Shown: one piece after another, positions 10,125-20,033 of the stretch
Numbering within the stretch: position 1 is the stretch's first letter
How the letters are laid out: every line of letters begins with the position of its first letter
NCBI GenBank assembly: GCA_002480645.1
Contig: DLCN01000006.1
Span: forward strand, 124,001 to 188,000
DNA from: Balneolaceae bacterium UBA7797
GTDB taxonomy: Bacteria; Bacteroidota; Rhodothermia; Balneolales; Balneolaceae
DNA: 64,000 bases
Direction of reading: 5' to 3'
Made by a program: the position numbers and the translations under genes
The notes under the pieces: generated by a model
The model's database searches: none
What the model saw: the letters and a program-made list of their open reading frames with translations, nothing else
What the model was told of the DNA's origin: nothing

Positions 10125-10736
10125 ATGCTAAAAATTGTGTTGGCTTCAGCCAGCCCCAGGCGAAAGAAACTATTAACCCAGTTAGGACTTATTTTTGAAA
10201 TAATTCCCAGTGCTACCGAAGAGATCATCACTTCCTCCATACCCGAAGAGGTTGTTACCGATCTTTCTCTGCAAAAAGCTACCGATATTGCCGGGCGTGT
10301 CTCTAATGCTTTGATCATCGGCGCCGATACCATCGTTGTTCAGGGAAATGATATATTGGGTAAGCCTGTAGATGAGGACGATGCACTCAGAATACTTAAC
10401 CGGTTAAGTGGCACCTCGCATTCTGTATTTACCGGCGTCAGTATTGTCATAACCGATAAAAATAATGAAGTGACAGCAACCCATTCATTTTATGAAGAAA
10501 CCAAAGTTTGGTTTAGTTCGTTAAGTGAAACCGAACTTAAAGCGTATATTTCTACCGGGAGCCCGATGGACAAGGCCGGTGCCTATGGCATTCAGGATGA
10601 CTGGGGTGCCGCATTGGTGGAAAGGATCGATGGCGATTTTTACAACGTAGTTGGTTTTCCATTAAACAGATTTTATCGTGAAATGAAAAAATTAAATCCT
10701 GATTTCGGGGAATACGTCAGCTTGAATTTGAATTAA
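10125..10736 (+). CDS. maf: Maf-family nucleotide pyrophosphatase
   Basis: Cytoplasmic nucleoside triphosphate pyrophosphatase that removes non-canonical or modified nucleotides such as dTTP/UTP or m7GTP, depending on subgroup. The 203 residues carry the N-terminal signature LASASPRRKKLL, the IIGADTIV segment with catalytic Asp, the SGTSHSVFTGV motif and the C-terminal DKAGAYGIQ, all standard for Maf. The start is ATG. The stop is 4 bases from the next start, so it heads a three-gene operon with the TPR and GATase-like genes. The dTTP/UTP-type YhdE subgroup is most likely from the GDKAGAY-like motif, though not certain. Confidence 0.93.
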   Translation: MLKIVLASASPRRKKLLTQLGLIFEIIPSATEEIITSSIPEEVVTDLSLQKATDIAGRVSNALIIGADTIVVQGNDILGKPVDEDDALRILNRLSGTSHSVFTGVSIVITDKNNEVTATHSFYEETKVWFSSLSETELKAYISTGSPMDKAGAYGIQDDWGAALVERIDGDFYNVVGFPLNRFYREMKKLNPDFGEYVSLNLN

Positions 10737-10740
10737 TACC

Positions 10741-12651
10741 ATGCCTAAAAGCGCATACCACCTATTCATCCTCTTACTTTTTGTCATCTCCCCCGCCGTT
10801 TTCGCGCAGAATGCGAATGGGAATTATCAGATCGCCAATCAATTGATGCTGCAACAGCGCTATGATGATGCACTCCCACTGCTAAAAAAGGCGTACAAAG
10901 AAGAACCTCAGGTATTTCAATTCTTTGAAAAACTGATCGACTGCCAGATCCAGCTTAAAAATTATGATGAGGCCATTTCACTCATCAACGAGAATATCCG
11001 CAAGCAGGACTATGACAGTCGCTCTTACGTCAAACTCGGAGAAGTCTATCATTTTAAAGAAGACACTACCCGTGCCTTTGAGATCTGGGATAAAAATCTG
11101 GCTGAAAACTCCTCAAACCTTCAGGTTTACAGCTCTACTGCCCGAACCATGGCCGACCGCAAAGCGTATGACCGCGCTATAAAAGTATATGAGAAAGCCC
11201 GGGAAGTATTTAATAATCCGAATATGTTTATGGCAGAGGTTCCTAATGTTTATATGCAGGCCGGAGAATACGAACTGGCAATAAGGGAATGGTTAAGTCT
11301 CATTCAGCGGAACCCCAAACAAAGCAGCTATTTCCAGCGGTTATTGTTTCGCTACAACGACCCATTCCTGTACGATATCAGTATCCTGGAACTGGACGAT
11401 AAACTGGCCGAAATGGATATAAATGATCCAAATTATTCGGGTTTCTATGAACTGCAGATCTGGTTGCTCCTCGAAAATGAATTATATCGCAGGGCTTATG
11501 CAGCTGCACGAGAATTTGAATCTAAGACAAGTTCCTACAACTTCTCTTTATTCAATGTAGGTCGGCAACTCACCGATGCCAATGAATTCGAACTGGCTTT
11601 GAACGCTTTTGATTATTACACCGAGCAGACCCATGGTGAAATTAAGTGGCGTGCCATGGAGGAAAAAGCCGGGGTGTATTCCCGCTGGGCAAAATATCTG
11701 GACGACAACAGTCTGGATTTCAACAAAAAACGTGACAGTTTATTTACCTCATCCATTCAGCTGCTAGATGCTATTCAGAATGAGACCAGCAATTATTCGC
11801 GCATAGGTGATGTGTATCTGAAACGTGCCGAACTCGCATTGGACTTTATCTTTGATCTGAACGCAGCTTCACAAAGTCTGGAGCTGTTAAAACGGGTTCC
11901 GGGTAATGCCTATCTCGCACAGATCGATTATCTGCAAGGCCGCATCAAACTGGCGGAACAGAATTTTACCGAAGCACGAATATCTTTGACCCGAAGTAAT
12001 AAAAAAGCCGGTGTGGGTGATCTGGCTGAAAAAACACGGTATTTCCTTTCTTTAACCGATTTCTATGCCGGAGACTATGAGTTCGCTCAGATCCAACTAA
12101 AAACACTGGGAAGGCAAAACACCTCTTATTACGCAAACGATGCCTTAAAACTCCGATTATGGATTCAGGAGGGGCTGGCTGAAGATACCACCGGTAGCTC
12201 ACTCGATGAATTCGCGTCTGCCCAATTTGATCTGGCAACCAATAAACGGCAGGAAGCTGAGCAAAAGCTGATGGCAATCATTCGGTCAGAATCTCCTTCT
12301 CCCTTTGTTGATGACGCCTATCTGATGCTGGCTTCCGTAATGGAAAAACCGGACATCAATTATCTCACCGATCTAACTGCTCATTTAAATGATTCGCCTT
12401 ACTCGAATCGCAAAGAGCAACTGATGTGGGAAAAAGCCAGACTGGCTGAATCCCTGTATTCCGCGGCCGTTGAAATTCATAGCACCGACTCCCCGGATGA
12501 AGATGCAATAATTATTGAAGATGGTCAGGTACAAACTTCATTGTCTTTCGTAGTTGAAGCCTATGAGGATCTGATCCTAAATTTTCCGCAAGGATTTTAC
12601 GCACCCTATGCACGTGCCCGTTTAAAAGAATTGCCTAAAGCAAATTCCTGA
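10741..12651 (+). CDS. Secreted tetratricopeptide-repeat protein
   Basis: 636 residues. A signal peptide (hydrophobic stretch LFILLLFVISPAVFAQ) indicates export to the periplasm or envelope. TPR-like helical pairs run along the chain, for example QLMLQQRYDDALPLLKKAYK near residue 35 and YDEAISLINENI; later repeats around residues 390-520 include YLAQIDYLQGRIKLAEQNF and DLAEKTRYFLSLTDFYAGD. It is likely a protein-binding scaffold. It lies 4 bases after maf and 4 bases before the secreted GATase-like gene, which suggests it acts with the latter. Confidence 0.85.
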   Translation: MPKSAYHLFILLLFVISPAVFAQNANGNYQIANQLMLQQRYDDALPLLKKAYKEEPQVFQFFEKLIDCQIQLKNYDEAISLINENIRKQDYDSRSYVKLGEVYHFKEDTTRAFEIWDKNLAENSSNLQVYSSTARTMADRKAYDRAIKVYEKAREVFNNPNMFMAEVPNVYMQAGEYELAIREWLSLIQRNPKQSSYFQRLLFRYNDPFLYDISILELDDKLAEMDINDPNYSGFYELQIWLLLENELYRRAYAAAREFESKTSSYNFSLFNVGRQLTDANEFELALNAFDYYTEQTHGEIKWRAMEEKAGVYSRWAKYLDDNSLDFNKKRDSLFTSSIQLLDAIQNETSNYSRIGDVYLKRAELALDFIFDLNAASQSLELLKRVPGNAYLAQIDYLQGRIKLAEQNFTEARISLTRSNKKAGVGDLAEKTRYFLSLTDFYAGDYEFAQIQLKTLGRQNTSYYANDALKLRLWIQEGLAEDTTGSSLDEFASAQFDLATNKRQEAEQKLMAIIRSESPSPFVDDAYLMLASVMEKPDINYLTDLTAHLNDSPYSNRKEQLMWEKARLAESLYSAAVEIHSTDSPDEDAIIIEDGQVQTSLSFVVEAYEDLILNFPQGFYAPYARARLKELPKANS

Positions 12652-12655
12652 TCAC

Positions 12656-13921
12656 ATGAAACGATTTATTTTCACGATCTTTACTCTCCTGTTATTATTT
12701 GGTGGAGCAAAAGCCCAACAACAGGTCCTCATTCCTATGGATGCATCACAGACCGACCATCTGAAAGCTTACGGAGTGATTTTCAATCACATTAAAGATG
12801 GTTTCCCGGCTAAATGGTTACTGAATTATCGGGGAGGTTCTTTCATGGCTGTGATCGATAATGATATCATCCGAAAAGCACGATTACGAAATGTGAGTCT
12901 GGAAACGGTGAGTAATTCAGAAGCTGCTTCTATCATAGCAGAAATTGAATCTCCGGGATCCAATACTTCGGTGGTCAATCTGGAAAAAGCTCCTCGAATT
13001 GCTGTGTATACTCCCGATCAGGCCCTCCCCTGGGATGATGCAGTAACACTTGCTCTCACCTATGCAGAGGTGGAGTATGACAAGATCTGGGATGTGGAGG
13101 TATTGGAAGGAAAATTGCAGGAATACGATTGGTTGCACCTCCATCACGAGGACTTCACCGGTCAGTTCGGCAAGTTCTGGGCCAACTACCGGGCGGTTCC
13201 ATGGTACATCACACAGGTGCGACAAATGGAAGCGATGGCTAAAGAACTTGGCTTTTCTAAAGTGAGCGACCAGAAGAAACAAGTGGCAGCCACCATTAAA
13301 GAATTTGTGGGCAATGGCGGGTTTTTATTTGCCATGTGTTCCGGTACCGACACCTTCGATATCGCACTTGCTGCCCAGGGCGTGGATATAGCTCCCACTC
13401 AATTTGACGGAGATCCGGTTGATCCTGATGCACAGGAAAAACTCGACTTCAGTAATACATTTGCTTTTAAGGATTTCAATATCAGTCTTAATCCTTATGA
13501 ATATGAACATGCAGATATTGATGTTCCGGTAGCCATAAACGAGGTAGATGAAACTCTTGATTATTTCACCTTATTCGAATTCAGTGCAAAATGGGATCCT
13601 GTTCCAACTATGCTTACACAGAATCATGTGAGTAGCGTGAAAGGCTTTTATGGTCAAACCACTGCATTCCGGTCCGAGAAAGTGAAATCGTCCGTGGTAA
13701 TTCTCGGTGAATCGCCGGGCAGGGATCAGGTTAAGTATCTGCATGGTAATTTCGGGCGGGGCACCTTCACATTTTATGCCGGACACGATCCGGAGGATTA
13801 TAAACATTTGGTGAACGATCCCCCGACTGATCTTGCGCTACATCCTAATAGTCCGGGATACCGGCTTATTTTAAATAACATTCTCTTCCCTGCTGCAAAG
13901 AAGAAGAAGAGAAAGACCTAA
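12656..13921 (+). CDS. Secreted protein with a possible class I glutamine-amidotransferase-like fold
   Basis: 421 residues with a clear signal peptide (TIFTLLLLFGGAKAQ). I recall related Bacteroidota proteins being labelled 'asparagine synthetase B', but neither an N-terminal nucleophile glutaminase nor an ATP-pyrophosphatase motif is visible, so that name looks unsafe. The middle resembles a class I GATase-like sandwich: a strand with RIAVYTPDQ, then GGFLFAMCSGTDTFDIAL with a cysteine in nucleophile-elbow context (about residue 224), and later a glycine-rich FGRGTFTFYAGHDPED with a histidine. The C-terminus is strongly basic (KKKKRK). It is translationally close to the TPR gene. Function unknown; a ThuA-like or GATase1-like export domain is my best guess. 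Confidence 0.7.
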   Translation: MKRFIFTIFTLLLLFGGAKAQQQVLIPMDASQTDHLKAYGVIFNHIKDGFPAKWLLNYRGGSFMAVIDNDIIRKARLRNVSLETVSNSEAASIIAEIESPGSNTSVVNLEKAPRIAVYTPDQALPWDDAVTLALTYAEVEYDKIWDVEVLEGKLQEYDWLHLHHEDFTGQFGKFWANYRAVPWYITQVRQMEAMAKELGFSKVSDQKKQVAATIKEFVGNGGFLFAMCSGTDTFDIALAAQGVDIAPTQFDGDPVDPDAQEKLDFSNTFAFKDFNISLNPYEYEHADIDVPVAINEVDETLDYFTLFEFSAKWDPVPTMLTQNHVSSVKGFYGQTTAFRSEKVKSSVVILGESPGRDQVKYLHGNFGRGTFTFYAGHDPEDYKHLVNDPPTDLALHPNSPGYRLILNNILFPAAKKKKRKT

Positions 13922-14004
13922 ATGAATTTAAACTTCAATATGAGGGATCAAGAATGGTATCTTCAGCTCGTTCTTAATCTTAATTTTTCAATATTGTTTT
14001 CCTG

Positions 14005-14769
14005 ATGAAGCCATCCAGAGAGTTTGATGATCTGGTTACCCTGGTAGCCATTCTCCGCAAAGAGTGTCCGTGGGACCGCAAACAAACCCACGAAAGTATC
14101 AAAGACAATTTTGTGGAAGAAGTATACGAAGCCCTCGAAGCGATCGACGATAAAGATTTCGGTGAGTTAAAAAAGGAACTTGGCGATGTAATGCTTCATG
14201 TTGTTTTTCATACTAAAATGGCCAGCGAAAACGAGCATTTTGATATCGGGGATGTGATCTACACGCTTATGGATAAGCTCATCCGCCGGCATCCTCATGT
14301 TTTCGGAGAAACCGCCGTTGAGAATGAAGATCAGGTATCTGAGAACTGGGAAAACATCAAACTTAAGGAAGGGAAAAAATCTACTCTGGATGGGCTACCA
14401 GCTCATCTTCCGGCACTTATAAGAGCACAACGTATGCAGGAGAAAGCTGCAAATGTGGGATTCGACTGGCCGGAATGGCGACAAGCCTGGGAAAAACTCG
14501 ATGAGGAACTTGCGGAATTTAAACAAACTCTGGAAGAAAACGAACCGGAACGTTCAGCCGATGAATTCGGTGACGTACTTTTTTCGATGGTGAATGTTGC
14601 CCGCTATTTTGATCTGGTTGCTGAGGATAGTCTCCGAAAAACCAATCGGAAATTCGAAAACCGTTTTCGGTATGTGGAAGAGCAACTCAAAGCCCGGGGT
14701 AAAGCACTGAAAGATTCATCACTGGAAGAAATGGACAAACTGTGGGAAGAATCTAAAAGCAGAATCTAA
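14005..14769 (+). CDS. mazG: Nucleoside triphosphate pyrophosphohydrolase MazG
   Basis: Cytoplasmic all-alpha NTP pyrophosphatase that cleans the nucleotide pool. The 254 residues hold two tandem MazG domains as in E. coli MazG. The first carries CPWDRKQTHESI and the metal-binding EEVYEALEAI ... ELGDVMLHVVFH; the second has EKLDEELAEFKQ and ADEFGDVLFSMVNVARY. ATG start. It stands alone between the GATase-like gene and gltA. Length and motif complement are normal, and I see nothing odd. Confidence 0.95.
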   Translation: MKPSREFDDLVTLVAILRKECPWDRKQTHESIKDNFVEEVYEALEAIDDKDFGELKKELGDVMLHVVFHTKMASENEHFDIGDVIYTLMDKLIRRHPHVFGETAVENEDQVSENWENIKLKEGKKSTLDGLPAHLPALIRAQRMQEKAANVGFDWPEWRQAWEKLDEELAEFKQTLEENEPERSADEFGDVLFSMVNVARYFDLVAEDSLRKTNRKFENRFRYVEEQLKARGKALKDSSLEEMDKLWEESKSRI

Positions 14770-14805
14770 TCATAAATTGCTACCTCTGGTAAAGTCTTGC
14801 TTAAC

Positions 14806-14828
14806 ATCGTTAACAACTTTTTAACGAT
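14806..14828. repeat. Perfect inverted repeat between mazG and gltA
   Basis: An 8-bp perfect inverted repeat, atcgttaa / ttaacgat, with a 7-nt spacer, 37 bases after the mazG stop. There is no T-run after it, so it is a poor intrinsic terminator; it could be an operator in the long gltA leader. Confidence 0.5.
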
Positions 14829-15036
14829 TCCCGCAGATTTGCTCAACTTTAGCGCCCGAAACCTTGCTTTTATAGTTCTATAATTGATTGCGTTTCATTA
14901 CTTTTCATGTCCTTCTCAAAAGTTATTGGAGAAGAAATTTTTGCTCGGAATTATTTGTTAGCTTGTTGGATAATTATTTATCGGTCAAAGGAAAAGAAGA
15001 GCGCAAATTACAATCACAATCTAAAACGGAAGAACA
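14829..15036 (+). promoter_or_regulatory. Leader region of gltA with a candidate promoter
   Basis: The 267 bases between mazG and gltA hold no convincing gene. A TATAAT hexamer at 14879-14884 overlaps a short palindrome (ttatag-tt-ctataa, 14870-14883). I see no good -35 partner, so the promoter call is weak. The sequence just before the gltA ATG is purine-rich and includes ggaag. Confidence 0.3.
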
Positions 15037-16206
15037 ATGTCGACAGACCTACACACAGGCTTTGATGAAGAAATGTACCCGTATATTAATAAGGGGCTTG
15101 CTGGTATTATTGCATTCTCAACCACCAAAAGTTTTATTGACGGAGAAAAAGGTGAATTAATCTACGCCGGATATAATATTGATACACTGGCAGAAAACGC
15201 AACATTCGAAGAAGTGTGCTTCCTTCTTTGGAATGACAGACTACCGAATACTTCAGAACTTGAAGAAGTACATGAAAAATTAAAAAAACATCGTGCATTA
15301 CCTGAACCGGTAGTAAACTATATAAAAAGCACCGACAAGAAAGCAGAACCAATGTCTGTACTTCGCTCTGCTGTTTCTATGTTGGCCGACAGCGACGAAA
15401 CCAAAGGTAAGTTTGATGAAGCTTTATTCATGGATCAGGCTATTTCAATTACAGCTAAGATCCCAACGATCATCGCTTACTTCGACCGCGTTCGTTCAGG
15501 TAAAGAGATCGTGGAACCTTTGAATGAAGGTAGCACTGCGTTCAACTTCCTGTATATGCTGAATGGCGAAAAACCTGGTCAGCACGCAGAAAAAACTATG
15601 GATCTTTGTTTGATCCTGCACGCGGAACACGGTATGAACGCTTCAACCTTTACTGCACGTACTGTTTGTGCAACTATGTCGGATATGTATTCCTCTATTA
15701 CCGCTGCCATTGGTGCTTTAAAAGGTCCATTACATGGTGGTGCTAACACAGCCGTAATGAACACTTTGCTTGAACTTCAGGCTCAGGGCGAAGATGCGGA
15801 CGCCGTGGAATTCACAAAAAAGAAACTGGCAAACAAAGAGAAGATCATGGGATTTGGTCACCGTGTGTATAAGATCTTCGATCCCCGTGGACGTCATCTG
15901 CAGAAAATGGCAGAAGATCTTTCTGTTGAAACCGGTCATGAGAATTTCTACAAATGGTCGATGGATATGTTAAAGACCATGAAAGAAGAAAAGAACATCG
16001 ATCCAAATGTCGATTTCTTCTCAGCAACAGTTTATTACTCCATGGGTATTCAGCCTGATCTGTTCACTTGTATCTTTACTATGAGTCGTGTTTCCGGCTG
16101 GACCGGGCACTTCATGGAACAAGCGGCTAACAACCGACTGATCCGTCCTCGTGCGCTGTATGTTGGCGAGAAAAACCTGGATTGGACTCCGGTTGAAGAT
16201 CGATAA
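15037..16206 (+). CDS. gltA: Citrate synthase
   Basis: Condenses acetyl-CoA and oxaloacetate to citrate, the entry step of the TCA cycle. The 389 residues match the short citrate synthase type. Catalytic regions are present: LHAEHGMNASTF (first His), GFGHRVYK (second His, within the signature GFGHRVYKIFDPRGRHL) and VDFFSATVYYSMG (Asp). The start is ATG at 15037 with upstream ggaagaac. The gene is monocistronic, with its own leader and a strong terminator. It opposes leuS. Nothing suggests a methylcitrate synthase, since no prp genes are nearby. Confidence 0.95.
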   Translation: MSTDLHTGFDEEMYPYINKGLAGIIAFSTTKSFIDGEKGELIYAGYNIDTLAENATFEEVCFLLWNDRLPNTSELEEVHEKLKKHRALPEPVVNYIKSTDKKAEPMSVLRSAVSMLADSDETKGKFDEALFMDQAISITAKIPTIIAYFDRVRSGKEIVEPLNEGSTAFNFLYMLNGEKPGQHAEKTMDLCLILHAEHGMNASTFTARTVCATMSDMYSSITAAIGALKGPLHGGANTAVMNTLLELQAQGEDADAVEFTKKKLANKEKIMGFGHRVYKIFDPRGRHLQKMAEDLSVETGHENFYKWSMDMLKTMKEEKNIDPNVDFFSATVYYSMGIQPDLFTCIFTMSRVSGWTGHFMEQAANNRLIRPRALYVGEKNLDWTPVEDR

Positions 16207-16237
16207 GTAAAAGTTTAGTTAAGCGATCATTGCAAAG

Positions 16238-16269
16238 GCCCGGTCATTCATTTGATCGGGCTTTTTTTT
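16238..16269 (+). terminator. Rho-independent terminator of gltA
   Basis: A 9-bp stem (16238-16246 with 16253-16261, one G-T pair) with a 6-nt loop ttcatt runs straight into eight T residues. It sits 31 bases after the gltA stop. Confidence 0.93.
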
Positions 16270-16404
16270 GTTCCTCATTCCAGAATCAGTTCAGCAGAAT
16301 CTTTGATTTACTTATTCCTCACCCATACACAGGAACACAACACTGAATCCATGCTTTTAAGCATTTAAAAACCGGATTCAGCTATCACAAAACAAAACTA
16401 ATAG

Positions 16405-18936
16405 TTACTTAATCACCAGATTCACGATCCGTCCGGGAACAAAGATCTCCTTAATCAGATTGCCTTCCTCCAGATATTTCTGTACCCGTTCTTCTGATTT
16501 AGCCATTTCCAGAACCAGCTCTTTATTCTTAGACTGATCGGCAGCTACGAAGATCTCGGCACGTACTTTACCGTTCACCTGTACCGGGTACATGATCTCA
16601 TCAGCTTTCAGATATTCTTCATTGAATTCCGGCCAATCGGTGTAGGCGATGGTATCAGAGCCTCCTAATCTGGTCCATAATTCCTCCGAAATATGAGGGG
16701 CGAATGGTGCCAGTAATTGTGTAAATGAACGGGCCACATCTACCGGGATCGTATCCCATTGGTTGGCCTCGTTAACAAAGATCATCAATGCAGAGATCGC
16801 CGTATTGAAACGCATTTCCTCAACATCTTCAGTTACTTTTTTGATGGCTTCATGTAATACTTTGAGCTGATCTTTCGTGGCTTCCGCTTCTTTCACCGAA
16901 TCTTTCAATTCACCGGAATCCTCATCAATAAACAGTCTCCAGGCACGATTCAGAAACCGATTAACGCCATCCACCCCTTTGGTACTCCATGGTTTTACCT
17001 GTTCCAAAGGTCCCATGAACATTTCGTATAAACGAAGTGAATCTGCTCCGTACTGCTCGATCACGTGATCCGGATTGATCACGTTTCCACGGGATTTGGA
17101 CATTTTATGTGCCCGGGCCTCTACTTTGGTATCCGTTCCTTTTTCAAAGAAGGAGTCTCCCCTCTTCTCCACTTCGTCTTCTTTCAGCTTACTGCCATCC
17201 GGCTTGGTGAATTCCATTTCGCCGAGGATCATCCCCTGATTCACTAATTTCTGAAAAGGTTCTTTGGTTGATACCACTCCCAGATCGAACAATACTTTAT
17301 GCCAGAATCGAGCATACAACAAGTGCAGCACCGCATGTTCTGCCCCACCTACATAAAGATCTACCGGCATCCAATATTTCTCATAATCCGGGTCTACCGG
17401 ACCACCATCCCAGTCTGGCGAGATATAACGCAAATAATACCAGCAGGAACCGGCCCACTGCGGCATGGTATTGGTTTCTCTTAAAGCGGGTTTTCCGGTT
17501 TCAGGATCTGTGGTACGTATCCAATCCGTTGCATTTGCCAACGGAGGTTCACCATCGCCGGTAGGTTGATATTTATCCACCTGAGGTAATTCCAGAGGCA
17601 ACTCACTTTCCGGGATTGCCTTTGCCTTTCCATCAACATGAATAATTGGAAACGGCTCTCCCCAGTAACGCTGACGTGAAAACAGCCAGTCTCGCAATTT
17701 ATAATTTATCGCCTTGGTTCCTGCTCCGGTTTCCTCCAGATGATCGATGATCTTTTCTTTCGCTTCTTTGATCTTCAACCCATTCAGAAATTCGCTGTTA
17801 ATAGCCGGGCCGTCTCCGGTATAAGCTTTTCCGTCAAATCCATCTTCAGGCTGAACCGTTCTTATGATCGGCAGATCAAATTTCTCAGCAAATTCCCAAT
17901 CCCTCTCATCCTGTCCCGGTACTGCCATGATAGCCCCGGTTCCATAACTCACCAATACGTAGTCAGCGATCCAGATCGGGATCTTCTTCCCGTTCACAGG
18001 ATTCACAGCATAAGCACCGGTAAACACACCGGTTTTGTCTTTGGTAAGTTCCTGACGGTCCAGATCGGATTTCATGGCCGCCTGCACTTTGTATTCAGCC
18101 ACCGCATCTTTTTGTTCTTCGGAGGTGATCTGTTCCACTAATTGATGTTCCGGAGCCAACACCATGTAAGTGGCACCAAAAATAGTATCAGGTCGGGTGG
18201 TAAATACCCGTAACTTTTCCTCATAACTATCGATGGGGAAATCGATCTCTGCACCGATCGACTTACCTATCCAGTTGCGCTGCATATCTTTCAGCGATTC
18301 CGGCCAATCCAGATCATCCAGATCCTGTAATAAACGTTCGGCGTAGGCTGTGATCTTTAATACCCACTGACGCATGGGCTTCCGAACAACCGGAAATCCG
18401 CCTACTTCACTTTTTCCGTCTATTACTTCTTCATTTGCCAGTACCGTACCTAATTCCGGACACCAGTTTACTGCAACTTCATCTTCATAAGCCAAGCCTT
18501 TCTCAAACAACTTCAGAAAGATCCATTGCGTCCATTTGAAGTAATTCGGGTCCGTGGTATTTACCTCACGATCCCAGTCGTAGCTAAAACCAATGGCCTG
18601 TAACTGCTCACGAAACCGGTTCACATTCTTTTCTGTGGTAATCCGTGGATGAGTTCCGGTCTTTACCGCGTATTGTTCTGCCGGCAACCCGAACGCATCC
18701 CATCCGATCGGATGAAGCACATTAAATCCCCGCATTCTCTTATATCTCGCCAGAATATCGGTAGCGGTGTAACCTTCCGGGTGACCAACATGAAGTCCGG
18801 CACCACTGGGATACGGGAACATATCCAGCACGTAGAACTTTGGTTTACTGGTGTCTGTCGGTGTTTTAAAGGTTTTGTTTTCGAGCCAGTATTGTTGCCA
18901 TTTCGGCTCGATCTTAGCGGGATTATAAGAGTGCAT
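16405..18936 (-). CDS. leuS: Leucyl-tRNA synthetase
   Basis: Class I aminoacyl-tRNA synthetase that charges tRNA-Leu. The 843 residues are close to the bacterial norm of about 860. The HIGH-type motif appears as HVGHPEGYT near residue 50 and KMSKS as AHKMSKSRGNV near residue 610. An inserted editing (CP1) domain lies between, including the threonine-rich RVFTTRPDTIFGATYMVL. The anticodon-binding and C-terminal domains are intact (VQVNGKVRAEIFV). ATG start. It stands alone, divergent from the PEGA array, with 69 bases between the starts. Confidence 0.97.
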   Translation of the reverse strand: MHSYNPAKIEPKWQQYWLENKTFKTPTDTSKPKFYVLDMFPYPSGAGLHVGHPEGYTATDILARYKRMRGFNVLHPIGWDAFGLPAEQYAVKTGTHPRITTEKNVNRFREQLQAIGFSYDWDREVNTTDPNYFKWTQWIFLKLFEKGLAYEDEVAVNWCPELGTVLANEEVIDGKSEVGGFPVVRKPMRQWVLKITAYAERLLQDLDDLDWPESLKDMQRNWIGKSIGAEIDFPIDSYEEKLRVFTTRPDTIFGATYMVLAPEHQLVEQITSEEQKDAVAEYKVQAAMKSDLDRQELTKDKTGVFTGAYAVNPVNGKKIPIWIADYVLVSYGTGAIMAVPGQDERDWEFAEKFDLPIIRTVQPEDGFDGKAYTGDGPAINSEFLNGLKIKEAKEKIIDHLEETGAGTKAINYKLRDWLFSRQRYWGEPFPIIHVDGKAKAIPESELPLELPQVDKYQPTGDGEPPLANATDWIRTTDPETGKPALRETNTMPQWAGSCWYYLRYISPDWDGGPVDPDYEKYWMPVDLYVGGAEHAVLHLLYARFWHKVLFDLGVVSTKEPFQKLVNQGMILGEMEFTKPDGSKLKEDEVEKRGDSFFEKGTDTKVEARAHKMSKSRGNVINPDHVIEQYGADSLRLYEMFMGPLEQVKPWSTKGVDGVNRFLNRAWRLFIDEDSGELKDSVKEAEATKDQLKVLHEAIKKVTEDVEEMRFNTAISALMIFVNEANQWDTIPVDVARSFTQLLAPFAPHISEELWTRLGGSDTIAYTDWPEFNEEYLKADEIMYPVQVNGKVRAEIFVAADQSKNKELVLEMAKSEERVQKYLEEGNLIKEIFVPGRIVNLVIK

Positions 18937-19005
18937 TCTTACTTTTTAGCTTTGTTATATATTGATTTATTCTTAGAATGAGTACCAAGTAATCATCTGC
19001 ATCAA

Positions 19006-19908
19006 ATGAATTCAAAGTTAAGGCTCTTAATACTCTCTTGCTTAGTCGTTTTCTCACTTTTTATAAGCAATGATGTAGCTGCACAATCAAAGATGAACGG
19101 CAAACTCTATTTTGATGTAAACCTCCCTGAGCCCTTCTATGTGGTTTTGAATGATGACCTCATCAATGCACAAAAGATCTCCCCCGGTGATACCCTTTCT
19201 TTGCCTTCCGGATTATATGATATCACCCTGATTTCCTACTTTATTGATGATGAGTACTTCGAACAATATGTTGATGCAAATTCCATCACCAGGATCCATA
19301 GAAACTATCAGAAATTTCGGATACTACACAGATCCACTTTTACTCAGCTCGAGAACAGAGCCAATCTGGCTATCAAGACCGATCCCGGAGCAGAGATCTT
19401 CATTGATGGAGAAAAAGTAGGCATTGAAAATTCTTCTTTATTGCTAAATCCCGGTAAATACACAGTAAAGTCGGTTCATCCGGAACTTGGGACCATCACT
19501 AATAAAGTGAAGATCAGTTATGCCGAAACTGAATTACTCAACCGATATCACACCAATCAAAGCACACGATCTCCGGGACTTTACTTCTTACCGGCCGGAG
19601 GATATATCATTACCGAACAAACCAATAAAGTAATCTTCACCTACCTGACTCTCTCAGCACTCGGAGTTTCCTATTTTACCATAGATAATAAATTAAGAGA
19701 AAGTGATTACATCTATGACCACGATCGTCTGCGAACCCTTCAAAAAGCTTCATTATATACCTTTGGCGCTGTTTACCTGCTCACAACCATAGACGGACTC
19801 AGAAAACCCAAAGGCGGATATCCCGGAAAAGAGAAAAGTATATTTATTGATCAGGCTATGATTCATGGTAAAAGTGTTCCAATGGCCGGTCTAAACATCT
19901 CGTTTTAA
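19006..19908 (+). CDS. PEGA-type envelope protein, array member P1
   Basis: 300 residues, exported (hydrophobic signal ending NDVAAQ). It is the first of three paralogs in the array. Shared layout: an N-terminal beta region with a SPGDTLSLPSG turn, a PEGA-like domain (AIKTDPGAEIFIDGEKVG ... LNPGKYTVKSVHPELG, about residues 120-165), two hydrophobic segments (about 185-225 and 245-265), and the hallmark TTIDGLRKPKGGY followed by a tail ending in Phe. The shared C-terminal half resembles the membrane-spanning part of PEGA and DUF5683-like proteins. P1 lacks the charged linker seen between the hydrophobic segments of P2 and P3. Function unknown; the role is structural or sensory by inference. 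Divergent from leuS. Confidence 0.75.
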   Translation: MNSKLRLLILSCLVVFSLFISNDVAAQSKMNGKLYFDVNLPEPFYVVLNDDLINAQKISPGDTLSLPSGLYDITLISYFIDDEYFEQYVDANSITRIHRNYQKFRILHRSTFTQLENRANLAIKTDPGAEIFIDGEKVGIENSSLLLNPGKYTVKSVHPELGTITNKVKISYAETELLNRYHTNQSTRSPGLYFLPAGGYIITEQTNKVIFTYLTLSALGVSYFTIDNKLRESDYIYDHDRLRTLQKASLYTFGAVYLLTTIDGLRKPKGGYPGKEKSIFIDQAMIHGKSVPMAGLNISF

Positions 19909-20033
19909 CAGTTTTTAAGGCAATAATGAATTCAATAGCAAGAAATATAATATAACTTTAACTCCTAGTTTTTACATAGATTATTAGTCAAAAATAATAG
20001 TACATTAAGCCGGTAATCAACCTATTGTATACG

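Noticed and set aside
14888..15160. A 90-residue open frame across the start of gltA
   Set aside because: It overlaps the certain gltA start in another frame and has no recognisable content. The upstream part is only gltA leader.
17268..18141. Open frames of 60-133 codons antisense to leuS
   Set aside because: They lie entirely within leuS, have no family features and are typical antisense shadow frames of a long gene.
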